A stretch of DNA of 64,000 nucleotides from Nesterenkonia natronophila (GTDB lineage Bacteria; Actinomycetota; Actinomycetes; Actinomycetales; Micrococcaceae), in the NCBI RefSeq assembly GCF_003595215.1, contig NZ_QYZP01000003.1:496001-560000 (forward strand), written 5' to 3'. The translations under genes and the position numbers were made by a program. This document shows, one piece after another, positions 8,792-18,183 of the stretch. The first letter of the stretch is position 1, and each line of letters opens with the position of its first letter. A model generated the notes under the pieces. That model saw only the letters and a program-made list of their open reading frames with translations, was not told the DNA's origin and did not search any database.

Positions 8792-9813
8792 TCAACTATA
8801 GCACCTGTGTGGGCTATAGGCAGATTCGACGCTGCGAACGTCTCCCGGCCCGGATGTTGGCTGGTGAAGGCCTGGATGGATGCGGCGGCCTCCGGGGCGT
8901 GCGCCTCGTCGGTCAGCACAGTCACGGCGGGACCCGCGCCGGAGATGACCGCGGCGAAACCTTCTGCCCGCAGCTCATCGACCAGCGCCATGGACTGTGG
9001 GAAGGCTTGTCGGCGGTACTCCTGGTGAAGGTAGTCCTCTGTGGCATCCAACAGCAGCCTTGGGTTTGCTGTGATCGCGTGCACCAGCAGGGCCGCACGC
9101 GAGCTGTTCTTGGCGGCCTGCTCGTGGGGCACGCTTCCGGGCAGGAGATCCCGGGCTGCCTGGGTCGACTGGGTGAACGACGGCACCGCCAAGACACAAC
9201 GGAGTTGCGAGTGTACCTGCAGGGGTGCGGTGCGGAACACCAGCTCGGAGGTGTGCGAGGCCAACCAGGAGACTGCTGCTCCTCCGCGAAGCGCCGGAGC
9301 ATAGTTGTCCGGATGGCCTTCCATGCGCGATCCGATCTGCAGCTGCTCATCATCGCTGAGCCCACCGGGCAGGAGCTGATCAGCTGTTTTCACTGCGGTA
9401 GCAATGGCCGCGGCAGAGGATCCGAGGCCCCGGGAGTGCGGAATGGTGTTGTGCGCCCGGACATCGAGATCCGGCAGGTGGTACCCCTTAGCGGCGAGTA
9501 TCCGTTCCACTGCGGTGATCACTAAGTGTGACGCGTCGGCGGGAAGGTCCCCTGCTCCTTCCCCGGTCACAACGACCCCGACCTCGGGCTGCTCCGGGTC
9601 GCGGCGGGGCCGGGCACTGACCTGAATCTCGTCGCGCCACTCCAGGGCCAATCCGAGGGTGTCATAGCCCGGGCCCAGATTCGCGCTGGTGGCCGGCACC
9701 CGGAGGCGGAAGTGCGTTTCGGCACTGATTGGGGCGTGCAGCTTCTGGGCTGGAGCGCCTACTGCGGCGCTCGGGCCGAGCCCCTGCCCCAAACGTCCGG
9801 TCTGAAGTCCCAT
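8779..9813 (-). CDS. thrB: Homoserine kinase
   Basis: ThrB phosphorylates homoserine in threonine synthesis. It is a GHMP kinase: PATSANLGPGYDTLGLAL (about residues 40-57) and the phosphate-binding loop SRGLGSSAAAIATAV (about 128-142), then SGAGPAVTVL near the C-terminus. The 344 residues include about 35 extra N-terminal ones before the conserved core, so the true start may be slightly downstream. The chosen ATG is seven bases after the thrC stop. It is the last gene of hom-thrC-thrB. Confidence 0.95.
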   Translation of the reverse strand: MGLQTGRLGQGLGPSAAVGAPAQKLHAPISAETHFRLRVPATSANLGPGYDTLGLALEWRDEIQVSARPRRDPEQPEVGVVVTGEGAGDLPADASHLVITAVERILAAKGYHLPDLDVRAHNTIPHSRGLGSSAAAIATAVKTADQLLPGGLSDDEQLQIGSRMEGHPDNYAPALRGGAAVSWLASHTSELVFRTAPLQVHSQLRCVLAVPSFTQSTQAARDLLPGSVPHEQAAKNSSRAALLVHAITANPRLLLDATEDYLHQEYRRQAFPQSMALVDELRAEGFAAVISGAGPAVTVLTDEAHAPEAAASIQAFTSQHPGRETFAASNLPIAHTGAIVESLR

Positions 9814-9820
9814 GTGATGT

Positions 9821-10903
9821 TCAGAGCCCCAGGGTTCGGGCTACAGTCTCGACGTCCTGCGGAACCTGAGTCGGGGCGGCATCGTTGCCGTCACCGGTCT
9901 GCAGCTGAGGGTTGTTGATCGCCCAGTCTGGATCCTTAAGCCCGTGTCCGGTCACCGTAATGACCCACGTCTTGCCGGCTGGGACCTGACCTTCCTGGTG
10001 CTTCTTCAGCAGCCCAGCCACTCCAGAGGCTGAGGCGGGCTCCACGAACACGCCCTCTTTTGCTGAGAGCCACCGGTGTGCGGCGAGGATCTGATCATCG
10101 GTGACCGACTCGATGACGCCGGAGGACTCGTCTCGGGCTGCTTCGGCATACTCCCAGGAGGCCGGGTTTCCAATGCGGATCGCAGTCGCCACGGTCTCCG
10201 GGTCGGTGATCGGGTGGCCGGCGACTATCGGTGCTGCGCCTGCAGCCTGGAAGCCCCACATCTGCGGTAGTGATGTGATCACGTGATCTTCTAAGTACTC
10301 CTGATAACCCTTCCAGTACGCGGTGATGTTGCCTGCGTTGCCCACCGGAAGCAGATGATAGTCCGGAGCTGAGCCCAGCGCGTCGACCACTTCGAAGGCG
10401 GCGGTCTTCTGCCCCTCAATTCGGGCGGGGTTGACTGAGTTGACGAGGAAGACAGGGTAATTCTCCGCAAGTTTTCGCGCAACATCGAGGCAACCGTCAA
10501 AGTTCCCGTCAATCTGGATGAGCTCGGCCCCGTGTGCTACCGCCTGGGAGAGTTTGCCCATAGAGATCTTGCCTGCTGGCACTAAGACTGCGCAGGTCAA
10601 CCCGGCCTGGGTGGCATACGCTGCTGCGGAGGCTGAGGTGTTGCCAGTCGAGGCGCAGACTACTGCTTTGGCGCCGTCAGCCACCGCTGCGGTGATCGCC
10701 ATGGTCATCCCTCGGTCTTTGAACGAACCCGTGGGGTTCATACCCTCTACCTTCAGGTGCACGTCGCCGGCTACCAGGGCAGAGAGAGCCGGGGCGTACA
10801 CCAAGGGAGTCCCACCCTCGCCGAGGCTGATGATGCGGTCACCCTCCTTCACCGGCAACCGGTCAAAATACTCCCGGATGACTCCTCGCCACTGGTGCGC
10901 CAT
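9821..10903 (-). CDS. thrC: Threonine synthase
   Basis: ThrC converts O-phosphohomoserine to threonine with pyridoxal phosphate. The 360-residue actinobacterial-type enzyme has the PLP lysine in [12 protein letters not shown] (about residue 60), the substrate loop [13 protein letters not shown] and the glycine-rich phosphate loop [15 protein letters not shown]. The C-terminus ends [13 protein letters not shown]. It lies 12 bases after hom and before thrB. Confidence 0.96.
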   Translation of the reverse strand: MAHQWRGVIREYFDRLPVKEGDRIISLGEGGTPLVYAPALSALVAGDVHLKVEGMNPTGSFKDRGMTMAITAAVADGAKAVVCASTGNTSASAAAYATQAGLTCAVLVPAGKISMGKLSQAVAHGAELIQIDGNFDGCLDVARKLAENYPVFLVNSVNPARIEGQKTAAFEVVDALGSAPDYHLLPVGNAGNITAYWKGYQEYLEDHVITSLPQMWGFQAAGAAPIVAGHPITDPETVATAIRIGNPASWEYAEAARDESSGVIESVTDDQILAAHRWLSAKEGVFVEPASASGVAGLLKKHQEGQVPAGKTWVITVTGHGLKDPDWAINNPQLQTGDGNDAAPTQVPQDVETVARTLGL

Positions 10904-10915
10904 GTGGTGTTCTCC

Positions 10916-12265
10916 CTACCTATTGACTTCGACTCGCAGCACAGAGTTTACGGTCTTGACCACATCAAGCCCGCGCAGCTCCTCCACGGTTTCGCGGAGG
11001 TCCTTCTCACTGGCAATATGTGTCACCACCTGGACTTTGGCGCCGTTGTCGCTGTCCTCGACCTCACCTTCGACGGTGACGCTGCCCGGCTGGCGCATGG
11101 ACTCAATCGAGACGTGATGGTCCGCCAGGACCCGAGCGATTTCCGCGATCACACCTTCGCGATCCGCGACCTCCATGTCGATGTAGTACTGCGTGGTGGC
11201 TTTGTCGATCAGCAGCGGTGGCAGATTGACCTCGCGTGAAATAGTGGGAGCCTCGGGCACCGGGGCGCGCAGCCGCCGAGCCACGGCAACCACGTCGCCC
11301 ATAATTGCGCTCGAGGTGGGACGCCCTCCGGCGCCCTGCCCGTAGAACATCAGTTCGCCAGCGTTTTCGGCCACGACGAATACCGCGTTGAACGCTCCGC
11401 GCACGCTGGCCAAGGGGTGAGTCCGCGGCAGCAGTGTCGGGTGCACGCGCAGGACCACACCGGGAGCTTGCCCCGCGGTGTGCTTCTCAGCGATGGCCAG
11501 GAGCTTAATGACATATCCGGAAGCCGCGGCTGCTTCAATGTCGTCTTGCGTGACCTCGGTGATCCCTTCGCAGTAGACGTCCTCGAAGCTGAACGGGGCA
11601 TGGAAAGCCAGAGTGCCCAGAATGGCGGCTTTTGCAGCGGCGTCGAGCCCAGCAACGTCGGCGGTGGGGTCGGCCTCGGCGTAGCCAAGTTTCTGCGCCT
11701 CTTCCAAGGCGTCGTCGAAGGCTGCCCCGGTTGTGTCCATCTGATCGAGCACGTAGTTGGTGGTGCCGTTGACGATTCCCATCACCTTGGTGATCCGATC
11801 CCCGGAGAGCGACTCCTCGATCGGACGCAGGATAGGAATGGCCCCGCCCACAGACGCTTCGTAACGCAACAGCGCACCGGTCTCGGCAGCGATGGCATCG
11901 AGCTCAGTGCCTCGGCTGGCCAGCAGAGCCTTGTTGCCAGTGACCACGGCTGCCCCGCGGCGCAGAGCACGCTCGATCAGCGCGCTGGCTGGTTCGATGC
12001 CGCCGATGAGTTCGATGACGAGATCCGCCGTATCCACCAGACCCTCAGCGTCGGTGGTGAGCAGCTCTCCAGGAATGCGCCAGTCTCGGGGAGACTCTGG
12101 GTCACGCACTGCGACGCCGATGAGTTTGATCGGCGTGCCGACACGAGCGGATATCAGCTCCCGCTCCTCCACGAGCGTCTTAGCGACTTGGGCGCCGACA
12201 TTGCCAGCTCCGAGCAGACCAATTGTGATCGTTTCGCTTGATTTGGACTGCGACCGCAGAGCCAT
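10916..12265 (-). CDS. hom: Homoserine dehydrogenase
   Basis: Hom reduces aspartate semialdehyde to homoserine. It shows the N-terminal NAD(P)-binding GLLGAGNVGAQVAK, the catalytic-domain segments GIVNGTTNYVL and AEADPTADVAGLDAAAK, and a C-terminal ACT domain (about residues 355-440) that in relatives gives threonine feedback control. Three in-frame starts (GTG 12271, ATG 12268, ATG 12265) follow AAGAGG; I use 12265 for its spacing. It is 44 bases after lysA and begins the hom-thrC-thrB group. Confidence 0.95.
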   Translation of the reverse strand: MALRSQSKSSETITIGLLGAGNVGAQVAKTLVEERELISARVGTPIKLIGVAVRDPESPRDWRIPGELLTTDAEGLVDTADLVIELIGGIEPASALIERALRRGAAVVTGNKALLASRGTELDAIAAETGALLRYEASVGGAIPILRPIEESLSGDRITKVMGIVNGTTNYVLDQMDTTGAAFDDALEEAQKLGYAEADPTADVAGLDAAAKAAILGTLAFHAPFSFEDVYCEGITEVTQDDIEAAAASGYVIKLLAIAEKHTAGQAPGVVLRVHPTLLPRTHPLASVRGAFNAVFVVAENAGELMFYGQGAGGRPTSSAIMGDVVAVARRLRAPVPEAPTISREVNLPPLLIDKATTQYYIDMEVADREGVIAEIARVLADHHVSIESMRQPGSVTVEGEVEDSDNGAKVQVVTHIASEKDLRETVEELRGLDVVKTVNSVLRVEVNR

Positions 12266-12309
12266 CATCACCTCTTCAGTTTGGGAGTTCAGTATCGGCG
12301 ACGCAAGCG

Positions 12310-13764
12310 TCAGCCAGCTTGTGCTGTGTAGCCAGTGTCGCGGGCGAGCATCATGTGTTCGGTCTCCCGGCGGATGAGCACCTGGGTCTGTCCGTCTCGA
12401 ACGGCGACCACGGCGGGCCGGGTGAGGTAGTTGTAGTTGCTCGACAGCGAGTGGCAGTAGGCCCCGGTAGCAGGCACTGCAATGAAGTCCCCCCGGGTCA
12501 CAACCGGTGGCAAGTATACGTTTCTGACCACAATATCTCCGGATTCACAGTGCTTTCCCACAATGCGAGACAGAATGTGCTCCCCGGTGACCCTTCGGGA
12601 GGCGAGCACGGCAGAGTAGTCAGCGTCGTAGAGCACTGGCCTGGCATTGTCTCCCATACCCCCGTCCACTGCGATGTACCGACGACTGATGCCGTCTTCG
12701 ACCACCACGTCTTTGGTGGTCCCGGCACTGTAGAGCGTGATGCCGGCAGGGCCAGCGATGCTGCGTCCGGGTTCTATACTCAGCCGCGGTATCGCTACTC
12801 CGTGTTCGCTGCATGCAGCGCGAACTGCAGATGCCAGAGCCCGCGCGATCGTTTCTGGCTCCCTGGGGTGATCGGCTTCGGTGTAGGCGATCCCGTGCCC
12901 TCCGCCGAGGTCCAGCTCGGGTAGCACGACGCCGCGGCTGGACTCGATGCAGGCGAGGAAATCAATGAGTTTCGATGCGGCGAGTTCGAAGCCGGTGGGC
13001 TCGAAGATCTGCGAGCCGATGTGGCAGTGCAGACCAATCAGATCGACTCCGGGTGCCTCAATGGCCTGTTCCACCGCTGTCCAGGCCGGGGAGCCCAGGT
13101 AAGGGTTGGCCGATTCATGCTGGGTTCCAGGGACTGGGGTGAGAGAGAGTCCGAACTTCTGATCTTCGTGAGCTGTGGCGATGTACTCGTGAGTCGAGGC
13201 ATGAACCCCGGGGGTCAGGCGCAGCATGACTGAAGCCGCACGCCCCATAGTGGAGGCGATCGAGGAGATGCGTCCGATCTCCTCCACCGAGTCAGCGATG
13301 ATGCGGCCGAGACCCAACTCCACTGCTCGGGCAATTTCTGCATCGGACTTGTTATTGCCGTGCAGTCCGATGCGAGCTGGCGGGATCTCAGCCGCGAGCG
13401 CGATCGCGAGCTCTCCCCCGCTGGCTGTGTCTATGTTCAGCCCCTCCTCCGCGGCCCACCGTGCAGCATGGGTGGAGAGGAATGCTTTGCCAGCGTAGAA
13501 CACATCCACTTCTGCATCCGGTGCGAAGGCTTCCTTGAACGCCCCTCGGAACCGCCGTGCTCGAGCGCGGAAGTCCGTTTCCGAGAAGACGTAGAGGGGA
13601 GTGCCGTAGGTGGCCGCCAATTCACTGACCGGGACCCCGTCAAGGACGAGCTCACCGGTGTCACTCCGAGAAGTGGTGCTCGGGAAGAGTGCGGCCTCTA
13701 AGTCGTCGGTATTGTTACGGGGGCTCAGCCATCCTGGGGCAAGCGGGTGTGGTCTCGATGTCAC
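12310..13764 (-). CDS. lysA: Diaminopimelate decarboxylase
   Basis: LysA decarboxylates meso-diaminopimelate to lysine. It is a fold-type III PLP enzyme: the PLP lysine is in DVFYAGKAF, followed by LHGNNKSD, GLHCHIGSQI and the phosphate-binding EPGRSIAGPAG. The catalytic cysteine lies in KHCESGD from the partner subunit. I chose the GTG at 13764 (VTSRPHPLAPGW), 10 bases after argS with GGAG upstream; the open frame continues into argS but is not needed. The order argS-lysA-hom is standard in actinobacteria. Confidence 0.95.
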   Translation of the reverse strand: MTSRPHPLAPGWLSPRNNTDDLEAALFPSTTSRSDTGELVLDGVPVSELAATYGTPLYVFSETDFRARARRFRGAFKEAFAPDAEVDVFYAGKAFLSTHAARWAAEEGLNIDTASGGELAIALAAEIPPARIGLHGNNKSDAEIARAVELGLGRIIADSVEEIGRISSIASTMGRAASVMLRLTPGVHASTHEYIATAHEDQKFGLSLTPVPGTQHESANPYLGSPAWTAVEQAIEAPGVDLIGLHCHIGSQIFEPTGFELAASKLIDFLACIESSRGVVLPELDLGGGHGIAYTEADHPREPETIARALASAVRAACSEHGVAIPRLSIEPGRSIAGPAGITLYSAGTTKDVVVEDGISRRYIAVDGGMGDNARPVLYDADYSAVLASRRVTGEHILSRIVGKHCESGDIVVRNVYLPPVVTRGDFIAVPATGAYCHSLSSNYNYLTRPAVVAVRDGQTQVLIRRETEHMMLARDTGYTAQAG

Positions 13765-13774
13765 ATGGACTCCT

Positions 13775-15433
13775 TCACATCTGCTCCGGGGCGCTGACAC
13801 CGAGCAGTGCGAGTCCATTGCGCAACACCTGCGAAGTGGCGCTGTTGAGCCAGAGCCTGGTCCGGTTGAGCTCGGTGACCGGCTCCACGGTGCCATCATC
13901 GAGAGTGGAAGGTGCGATCCTGCACTTGGCATACCAGGCGTGATAAGCGCCCGCGAGATCCTCCAGGTACCGTGCCACCCGGTGAGGCTCGCGCAGCTCA
14001 GCGGCTCGAGCCACCGTAACGGGGAAGGTGGCCAGATGCGCCAGAAGTTCCTCCTCCCGCGGGTGGTTCAGCTGAGCGGCGTTGAAGCTGGAGTGGTCGA
14101 CGCCCTGGGCCTCTGCGTTGCGCGCTGCGTTGCAGGCACGAGCATGGGCGTACTGAACGTAGAAGACCGGATTGTCATTGGTCTTTGACTGCAGCACGTC
14201 GGGGTCAACGTCGATGGGTGAGTCCGCAGGATAGCGGGCCAGTGTGTACCGAAGCGCATCGGTGCCCAGCCATTCGATGAGGTCATCCAGTGCTATCACA
14301 TTGCCCTTGCGCTTTGAGAGCCGCGCACCTTTGACGCTCATCAGCTGGCCGATGAGAATTTCGATGCTTCGTGCAGGGTCGTCTCCTGCACAGGCCGCCA
14401 TAGCTTTCAGGCGACCCACGTAACCGTGGTGGTCGGCCCCGAGGATGTACATCTTTTCGCTGAAGCCGCGCTCGCGTTTGCTCAAATAGTAGGCGGCATC
14501 TGCAGCAAAGTACGTGGGTTCCCCATCGTCCTTGATGAGCACTCGGTCTTTGTCGTCACCGAAGTCTGTGGTGCGCAGCCACACCGCGCCATCGCGGTCG
14601 TCGATGTGCCCCTGTTCGCGCAGGGTGGCGATGGCCGCATGGATCCTGCCCTCATCGTGCAGCGACTTCTCCGAGAACCACTCGTCAAAGTGAACGCCGA
14701 AGCTCTCCAGGGTGCCGCGGATCTGGGCAAGCTGAGCCTGGTAGGCGAGCTCACGGACCAGGCCGTGGGCTTCCTGGCGGGGCAGGTCCCGTATGTCGGG
14801 ACGCTGAGCCGCCACTGTGTCAGCGAGCTCAGTGATGTATTCGCCGGGGTACCCGCCCTCGGGACGGTCCTCCCCGTGGATCTCGGCGAGGACTGTAGCG
14901 GCGAAGACATTCATCTGGCTGCCCGCGTCATTGATGTAGTACTCGGCGGTGACCTCTGCACCGGAGGCGCGCAGCAGCCTCAATAGCGCATCTCCCAGGG
15001 CAGCCCACCGAGTGTGGCCCATATGCAGCGGTCCCGTGGGATTCGCTGAGACGTACTCCAGGTTTATGACGTGCCCTTGCAGCGCTTGGTTGTGGCCGTA
15101 GGTGTCTCCGGCTTCCACAATGGTGTGAGCAAGTTGGCCCGAGGCCGCGGCGTCGAGAGTGACGTTGATGAAGCCTGGTCCGGCAACTTCTACCCGCGTG
15201 ACCTGTGCGTGTTCTGCGAGTCGGGAGGAGAGAATCTCCGCCAACTGGCGTGGGGCCATCCCGGCGGGTTTCGCCAATTGGAGGGCAATATTGGTGGCCC
15301 AGTCGCCGTGATCGCGGCTCTTGGGCCGTTCCACCCGCACATCCTCGGGGAGCGTCTCGAGGGTGATGTGGCCAGCGTCGACGGCCTCAGCGAGTGTGGT
15401 CTTCACGAGGACGGAGAGTTCTTCAGGAGTCAC
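13775..15433 (-). CDS. argS: Arginyl-tRNA synthetase
   Basis: ArgRS is a class I synthetase. The HIGH-type motif is in PTGPLHMGHTRWAALGD (about residue 125), the KMSKS-type loop is KGARLSKRKGN (about 370), and the C-terminal DALR anticodon-binding domain ends LLGVSAPEQM. The 552-residue length is normal. It starts at GTG 15433, 17 bases after the exporter gene, so the exporter may be transcribed into argS. Confidence 0.96.
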   Translation of the reverse strand: MTPEELSVLVKTTLAEAVDAGHITLETLPEDVRVERPKSRDHGDWATNIALQLAKPAGMAPRQLAEILSSRLAEHAQVTRVEVAGPGFINVTLDAAASGQLAHTIVEAGDTYGHNQALQGHVINLEYVSANPTGPLHMGHTRWAALGDALLRLLRASGAEVTAEYYINDAGSQMNVFAATVLAEIHGEDRPEGGYPGEYITELADTVAAQRPDIRDLPRQEAHGLVRELAYQAQLAQIRGTLESFGVHFDEWFSEKSLHDEGRIHAAIATLREQGHIDDRDGAVWLRTTDFGDDKDRVLIKDDGEPTYFAADAAYYLSKRERGFSEKMYILGADHHGYVGRLKAMAACAGDDPARSIEILIGQLMSVKGARLSKRKGNVIALDDLIEWLGTDALRYTLARYPADSPIDVDPDVLQSKTNDNPVFYVQYAHARACNAARNAEAQGVDHSSFNAAQLNHPREEELLAHLATFPVTVARAAELREPHRVARYLEDLAGAYHAWYAKCRIAPSTLDDGTVEPVTELNRTRLWLNSATSQVLRNGLALLGVSAPEQM

Positions 15434-15450
15434 CCGACCATCCTAAGGGC

Positions 15451-16122
15451 TCAGGGCAGAAGTCCCAGGGTGCCGACGATCACCATATAGACGCCCAACC
15501 CCAGCAGCATCAGTCCGCTCACAAGCTCGATCCATCCCGTGACCCGCGGGTTTGACAGCCAACGGTTGGCTGCGTCAACCAGTAACACCACACCGATCAA
15601 GTAGGCGTAGACGGTGAACACCACCGTTCCGCCCAATACCGCGATGGCGAATGCGGGTCCCATGCTGGTCGGGGTGAACTGTGGAAACAGCGCCAGGAAG
15701 AACAGTCCCACCTTTGGGTTGGTCATACAGGTGGCGACGCCGGCGAAGAAGGGAGTCAGCGGCGTCGTGGTCTGTTGCTGAGCGGGAGAGGCCTGCTGGA
15801 GACCAGCAGCAGTGATCACCGCGGCGTCACGGAAGCGGCCGCGCGCAGTGAGGGATGTGCGGACGCCCAGTAACAGCAGATAGCAGCCGCCGAGCAGACT
15901 GACGATGTAGTAGGCGATGTCTGAGGCTTCGAACAGCGCGGCGAGGCCCAGCGCGGCCAATGCAGCCCACACGAACATCGCGACAGAGGAACCGGCTGCC
16001 GCCGCGGCACCTGCTCGGCGGGAGACCAATGCATAGCGCAGCGACAGCAGAGTGTCGGGGCCCGGGGTGACCGCGAGGATCACGGCAACTCCGAGGAATG
16101 CGAGGTAGGTGCTGAGTGTCAC
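15451..16122 (-). CDS. LysE/RhtB-family amino-acid exporter
   Basis: This 223-residue protein has six hydrophobic segments and the family N-terminus with the VTPGPDTLLSLRYAL motif. RhtB/LysE proteins export amino acids such as lysine, arginine, threonine or homoserine. I start at GTG 16122, preceded by AGGA; a longer frame to 16311 runs into the divergent LysR gene. It sits just upstream of argS-lysA-hom-thrC-thrB and opposite a LysR regulator, an arrangement that suggests control of a basic or aspartate-family amino acid. The true substrate is unknown. Confidence 0.88.
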   Translation of the reverse strand: MTLSTYLAFLGVAVILAVTPGPDTLLSLRYALVSRRAGAAAAAGSSVAMFVWAALAALGLAALFEASDIAYYIVSLLGGCYLLLLGVRTSLTARGRFRDAAVITAAGLQQASPAQQQTTTPLTPFFAGVATCMTNPKVGLFFLALFPQFTPTSMGPAFAIAVLGGTVVFTVYAYLIGVVLLVDAANRWLSNPRVTGWIELVSGLMLLGLGVYMVIVGTLGLLP

Positions 16123-16182
16123 CGCTCTATCCTGCGGCAAAGCTGGAAATGGGACAAGCAATGAATGGTGGACGACCGTTCG

Positions 16183-16199
16183 CAATTGACGAATAATTG
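16183..16199. promoter_or_regulatory. Candidate LysR operator between exporter and regulator
   Basis: The 81-base divergent gap contains CAATT-N7-AATTG, nested in TTCG...CGAA. Dyad sites with a T-N11-A-like core are typical for LysR-type regulators, which bind between themselves and a divergent target. The site ends four bases before the LysR GTG. Confidence 0.5.
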
Positions 16200-16203
16200 A
16201 GAC

Positions 16204-17154
16204 GTGCTCAATCCGCAGCGTCTTCGCGTCTTCCAGGCTGTAGTGGCGGCCGGTTCCCTCCAAGCCGCAGCGCGAAACCTGCACTACTCCCCCGCTACAG
16301 TGAGCCAACACGTCACCGTGCTGGGCAAGGAGACGGGTCTACAGCTGTTCGAACGAGACGGTCGCGGCATTCGCCCCACCGCCGCGGGACTGAGGCTGGC
16401 AGAATACGCTGATGAGGCTCTTGCCGGGCTGAACCGATTGGACCGAGTGGTCGACGATCTGCGGAGCCACCGCAGCAGACATCTGGCCATCGCATGTTTC
16501 TCCTCCGTTGCGAAGGAGTGGATTCCTCTGGTGGTTCTTCGCGCTCGGCAGCTGGAGCCGAAGCTGACAGCTGAGATCAGTCTCAATGAACCGCACGGCG
16601 GTCAGGGTCGGCGACCTGCGGATATCGATATTCGCAACGAGTCCTTTGACGAGCCCGCTGCTGCGCTGGAGGGTTATCAGCGACACGAGCTGTGCGTCGA
16701 AGACTTCGCGGTCGCGGTTCCGGCCGATCACCCGCTTGCAGCGGTGCACAGCGTCAGTATGCAACAGCTGGAACATGAGCACTGGGTGGACCACGACATC
16801 TATGAGAGCCCCACCGGCCGGATCATCCGCTCGGCGTGTCAGGCTGCGGGGTTCACCCCCGAGTTCAGCGCTCGCCTGGATGACCATCACGCCGCGCTGA
16901 GCCTGGTCGCGGCGGGGCTCGGGGTGACGGTCCTTCCGCATCTCGCCCTGCGGGAGCTGCCTCAGGGGGTGATCGTTAAACCACTGCACAAACCGAGGGT
17001 GCAGCGGCGGATCGTGGCGCACGTCCGGCGTTCTACCAGCCAGGAGCCCCTGGTGGAAGATGCTCTCCAGTGCTTGAGCCAGCAGGCCGAGCATCTCATG
17101 ACCGCCCAGCAGCAGTGGACACCGACCAGTGACGCCGGAGGGCCGGCGCAGTAG
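16204..17154 (+). CDS. LysR-family transcriptional regulator
   Basis: The N-terminal winged helix-turn-helix (about residues 1-60) is clear: LRVFQAVVAAGSLQAAARNL, then SPATVSQHVTVLGKETGLQLFERDGRG. A periplasmic-binding-like effector domain follows, and the protein ends with a short extra tail after LSQQAEHLMT. It starts with GTG at 16204. It is divergent from the LysE/RhtB exporter and probably controls it, as LysG/ArgP do for lysE/argO, though the effector is not evident. Confidence 0.9.
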   Translation: MLNPQRLRVFQAVVAAGSLQAAARNLHYSPATVSQHVTVLGKETGLQLFERDGRGIRPTAAGLRLAEYADEALAGLNRLDRVVDDLRSHRSRHLAIACFSSVAKEWIPLVVLRARQLEPKLTAEISLNEPHGGQGRRPADIDIRNESFDEPAAALEGYQRHELCVEDFAVAVPADHPLAAVHSVSMQQLEHEHWVDHDIYESPTGRIIRSACQAAGFTPEFSARLDDHHAALSLVAAGLGVTVLPHLALRELPQGVIVKPLHKPRVQRRIVAHVRRSTSQEPLVEDALQCLSQQAEHLMTAQQQWTPTSDAGGPAQ

Positions 17155-17211
17155 GATCAGCACGATAGCGATCCTGACCTAGGCTCCGGCAGAAGCCCAC
17201 GCCCTGACGGA

Positions 17212-17238
17212 TGTCGAAATCCCGGCACGAGCTCCGTC
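17212..17238 (+). promoter_or_regulatory. Putative ECF42-type promoter for the DGPF gene
   Basis: TGTCGA (17212-17217) and CGTC (17235-17238) are separated by 17 bases, 50 bases before the DGPF-protein start. As I recall, the promoter motif described for ECF42 sigma factors is TGTCGA at -35 and CGAC/CGTC at -10. The match, the spacing and the DGPF target gene agree, although the adjacent sigma gene is broken. Confidence 0.6.
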
Positions 17239-17287
17239 CCGGGTATAAACGCAGCACAACAGCTGCGCTGAGACTCAGGAGGACATC

Positions 17288-17695
17288 ATGGCCAAGTATC
17301 TGCTGCTGAAGCATTACCGCGGCGCCCCCGAAGCGGCCAACAACTCACCCATGGACCAATGGACACCCGAGGAGATTGCCGCCCACATCCAATACATGAA
17401 TGAGTTCGCTGATCGTCTTGAGCAGTCCGGCGAATACGTGGACAGCCAGGCGCTCGCTCCTGAGGGCGAATGGGTCCGGTATGGCGGCCACGCGCGCCCA
17501 CCTGTGACCGACGGCCCCTTTCCTGAGACGAAGGACCTCATCGCCGGATGGATGATCATTGACGTCGACACTTATGATCGGGCTTTGGAACTGGCCGGGG
17601 AGCTCTCTGCCGCCCCGGGAGCTGGCGGCAAGCCGATTCATGAATGGCTGGAGCTGCGCCCATTCCTCACCGATGGCCCCACGGGCAACGACTAA
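17288..17695 (+). CDS. YCII-related DGPF-domain protein
   Basis: This 135-residue protein of the YCII/DGPF family begins MAKYLLLKHYRGAP and carries the signature TDGPFPETKDLIAGW (about residues 77-91). The family is a dimeric alpha-beta barrel of unknown chemistry. In actinobacteria these genes sit next to ECF42 sigma factors and are their usual targets. The ribosome-binding site is AGGAGGA. The ECF42 gene follows 12 bases later but is truncated. Confidence 0.9.
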   Translation: MAKYLLLKHYRGAPEAANNSPMDQWTPEEIAAHIQYMNEFADRLEQSGEYVDSQALAPEGEWVRYGGHARPPVTDGPFPETKDLIAGWMIIDVDTYDRALELAGELSAAPGAGGKPIHEWLELRPFLTDGPTGND

Positions 17696-17707
17696 GGACG
17701 AACCCCC

Positions 17708-18114
17708 GTGGATGAGGCCCTGCTGAGAGACCTGGTTCCCCAGGTTTTAGGGGTCCTCATTCACCGAGGGGCCGATTTCCCAGCCGCCGAAGACGCAGTG
17801 CAAGAGGCGCTCGTTGAAGCCATGCAGCGTTGGCCTGGCGCACCACCGAGAAACCCGAAGGGCTGGCTCGTCACAGTGGCCGAGCTGTCGCTCTCGGACA
17901 TACAAGAAGTCCTGACGAGGGCCTCTCCGCACTTCATGAGCTTCCTGACTCTCTGCCGAGGCGCAGCGCAGCGGCAGCGTACCTGCACGAGCTCCGCGGA
18001 GACCTGGCCACAGCGGCTCAACTCTATGCAGACGCCGCCTGCAAGGCTTCAAGCCTTGCCGAACGCCACCATCTCTTGCTTCAAGCCAGCCGTCTCAACG
18101 CTTCCGAGAGCTGA
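17708..18114 (+). pseudogene. Remnant of an ECF42-type sigma factor with internal deletion
   Basis: From GTG 17708 the frame reads the sigma region 2 start: VDEALLRDLVPQVLGVLI, then AAEDAVQEALVEAMQRWP and NPKGWLVTVA (to about 17883). It then loses similarity. In a different frame, from about 17880 to 18114, the C-terminal helical domain appears: GRAVALGHTRSPDEGLSAL ... AAYLHELRGDLATAAQLYADAA ... ERHHLLLQASRL. The middle of the gene (rest of region 2, region 4 and most of the C-terminal domain; intact members are about 400 residues) is missing, with a frame change at the junction. The intact DGPF neighbour identifies the group. Confidence 0.8.
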
Positions 18115-18159
18115 CAACCGCGCAGTTCACCACCTATTGACCTCATCACCGCAGCACCT

Positions 18160-18183
18160 TAACATACAACCTAATGGTTGCAT
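18160..18183 (+). promoter_or_regulatory. Promoter and operator over the start of the ArsR-type gene
   Basis: A -10-like TAACAT (18160-18165) lies eight bases before the ATG, suggesting a leaderless transcript. A perfect dyad CAACC-TAAT-GGTTG (18167-18180) includes the start codon, with two more matching pairs outside it. A regulator bound here would block its own transcription and that of the AHSA1 gene behind it. Confidence 0.6.
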
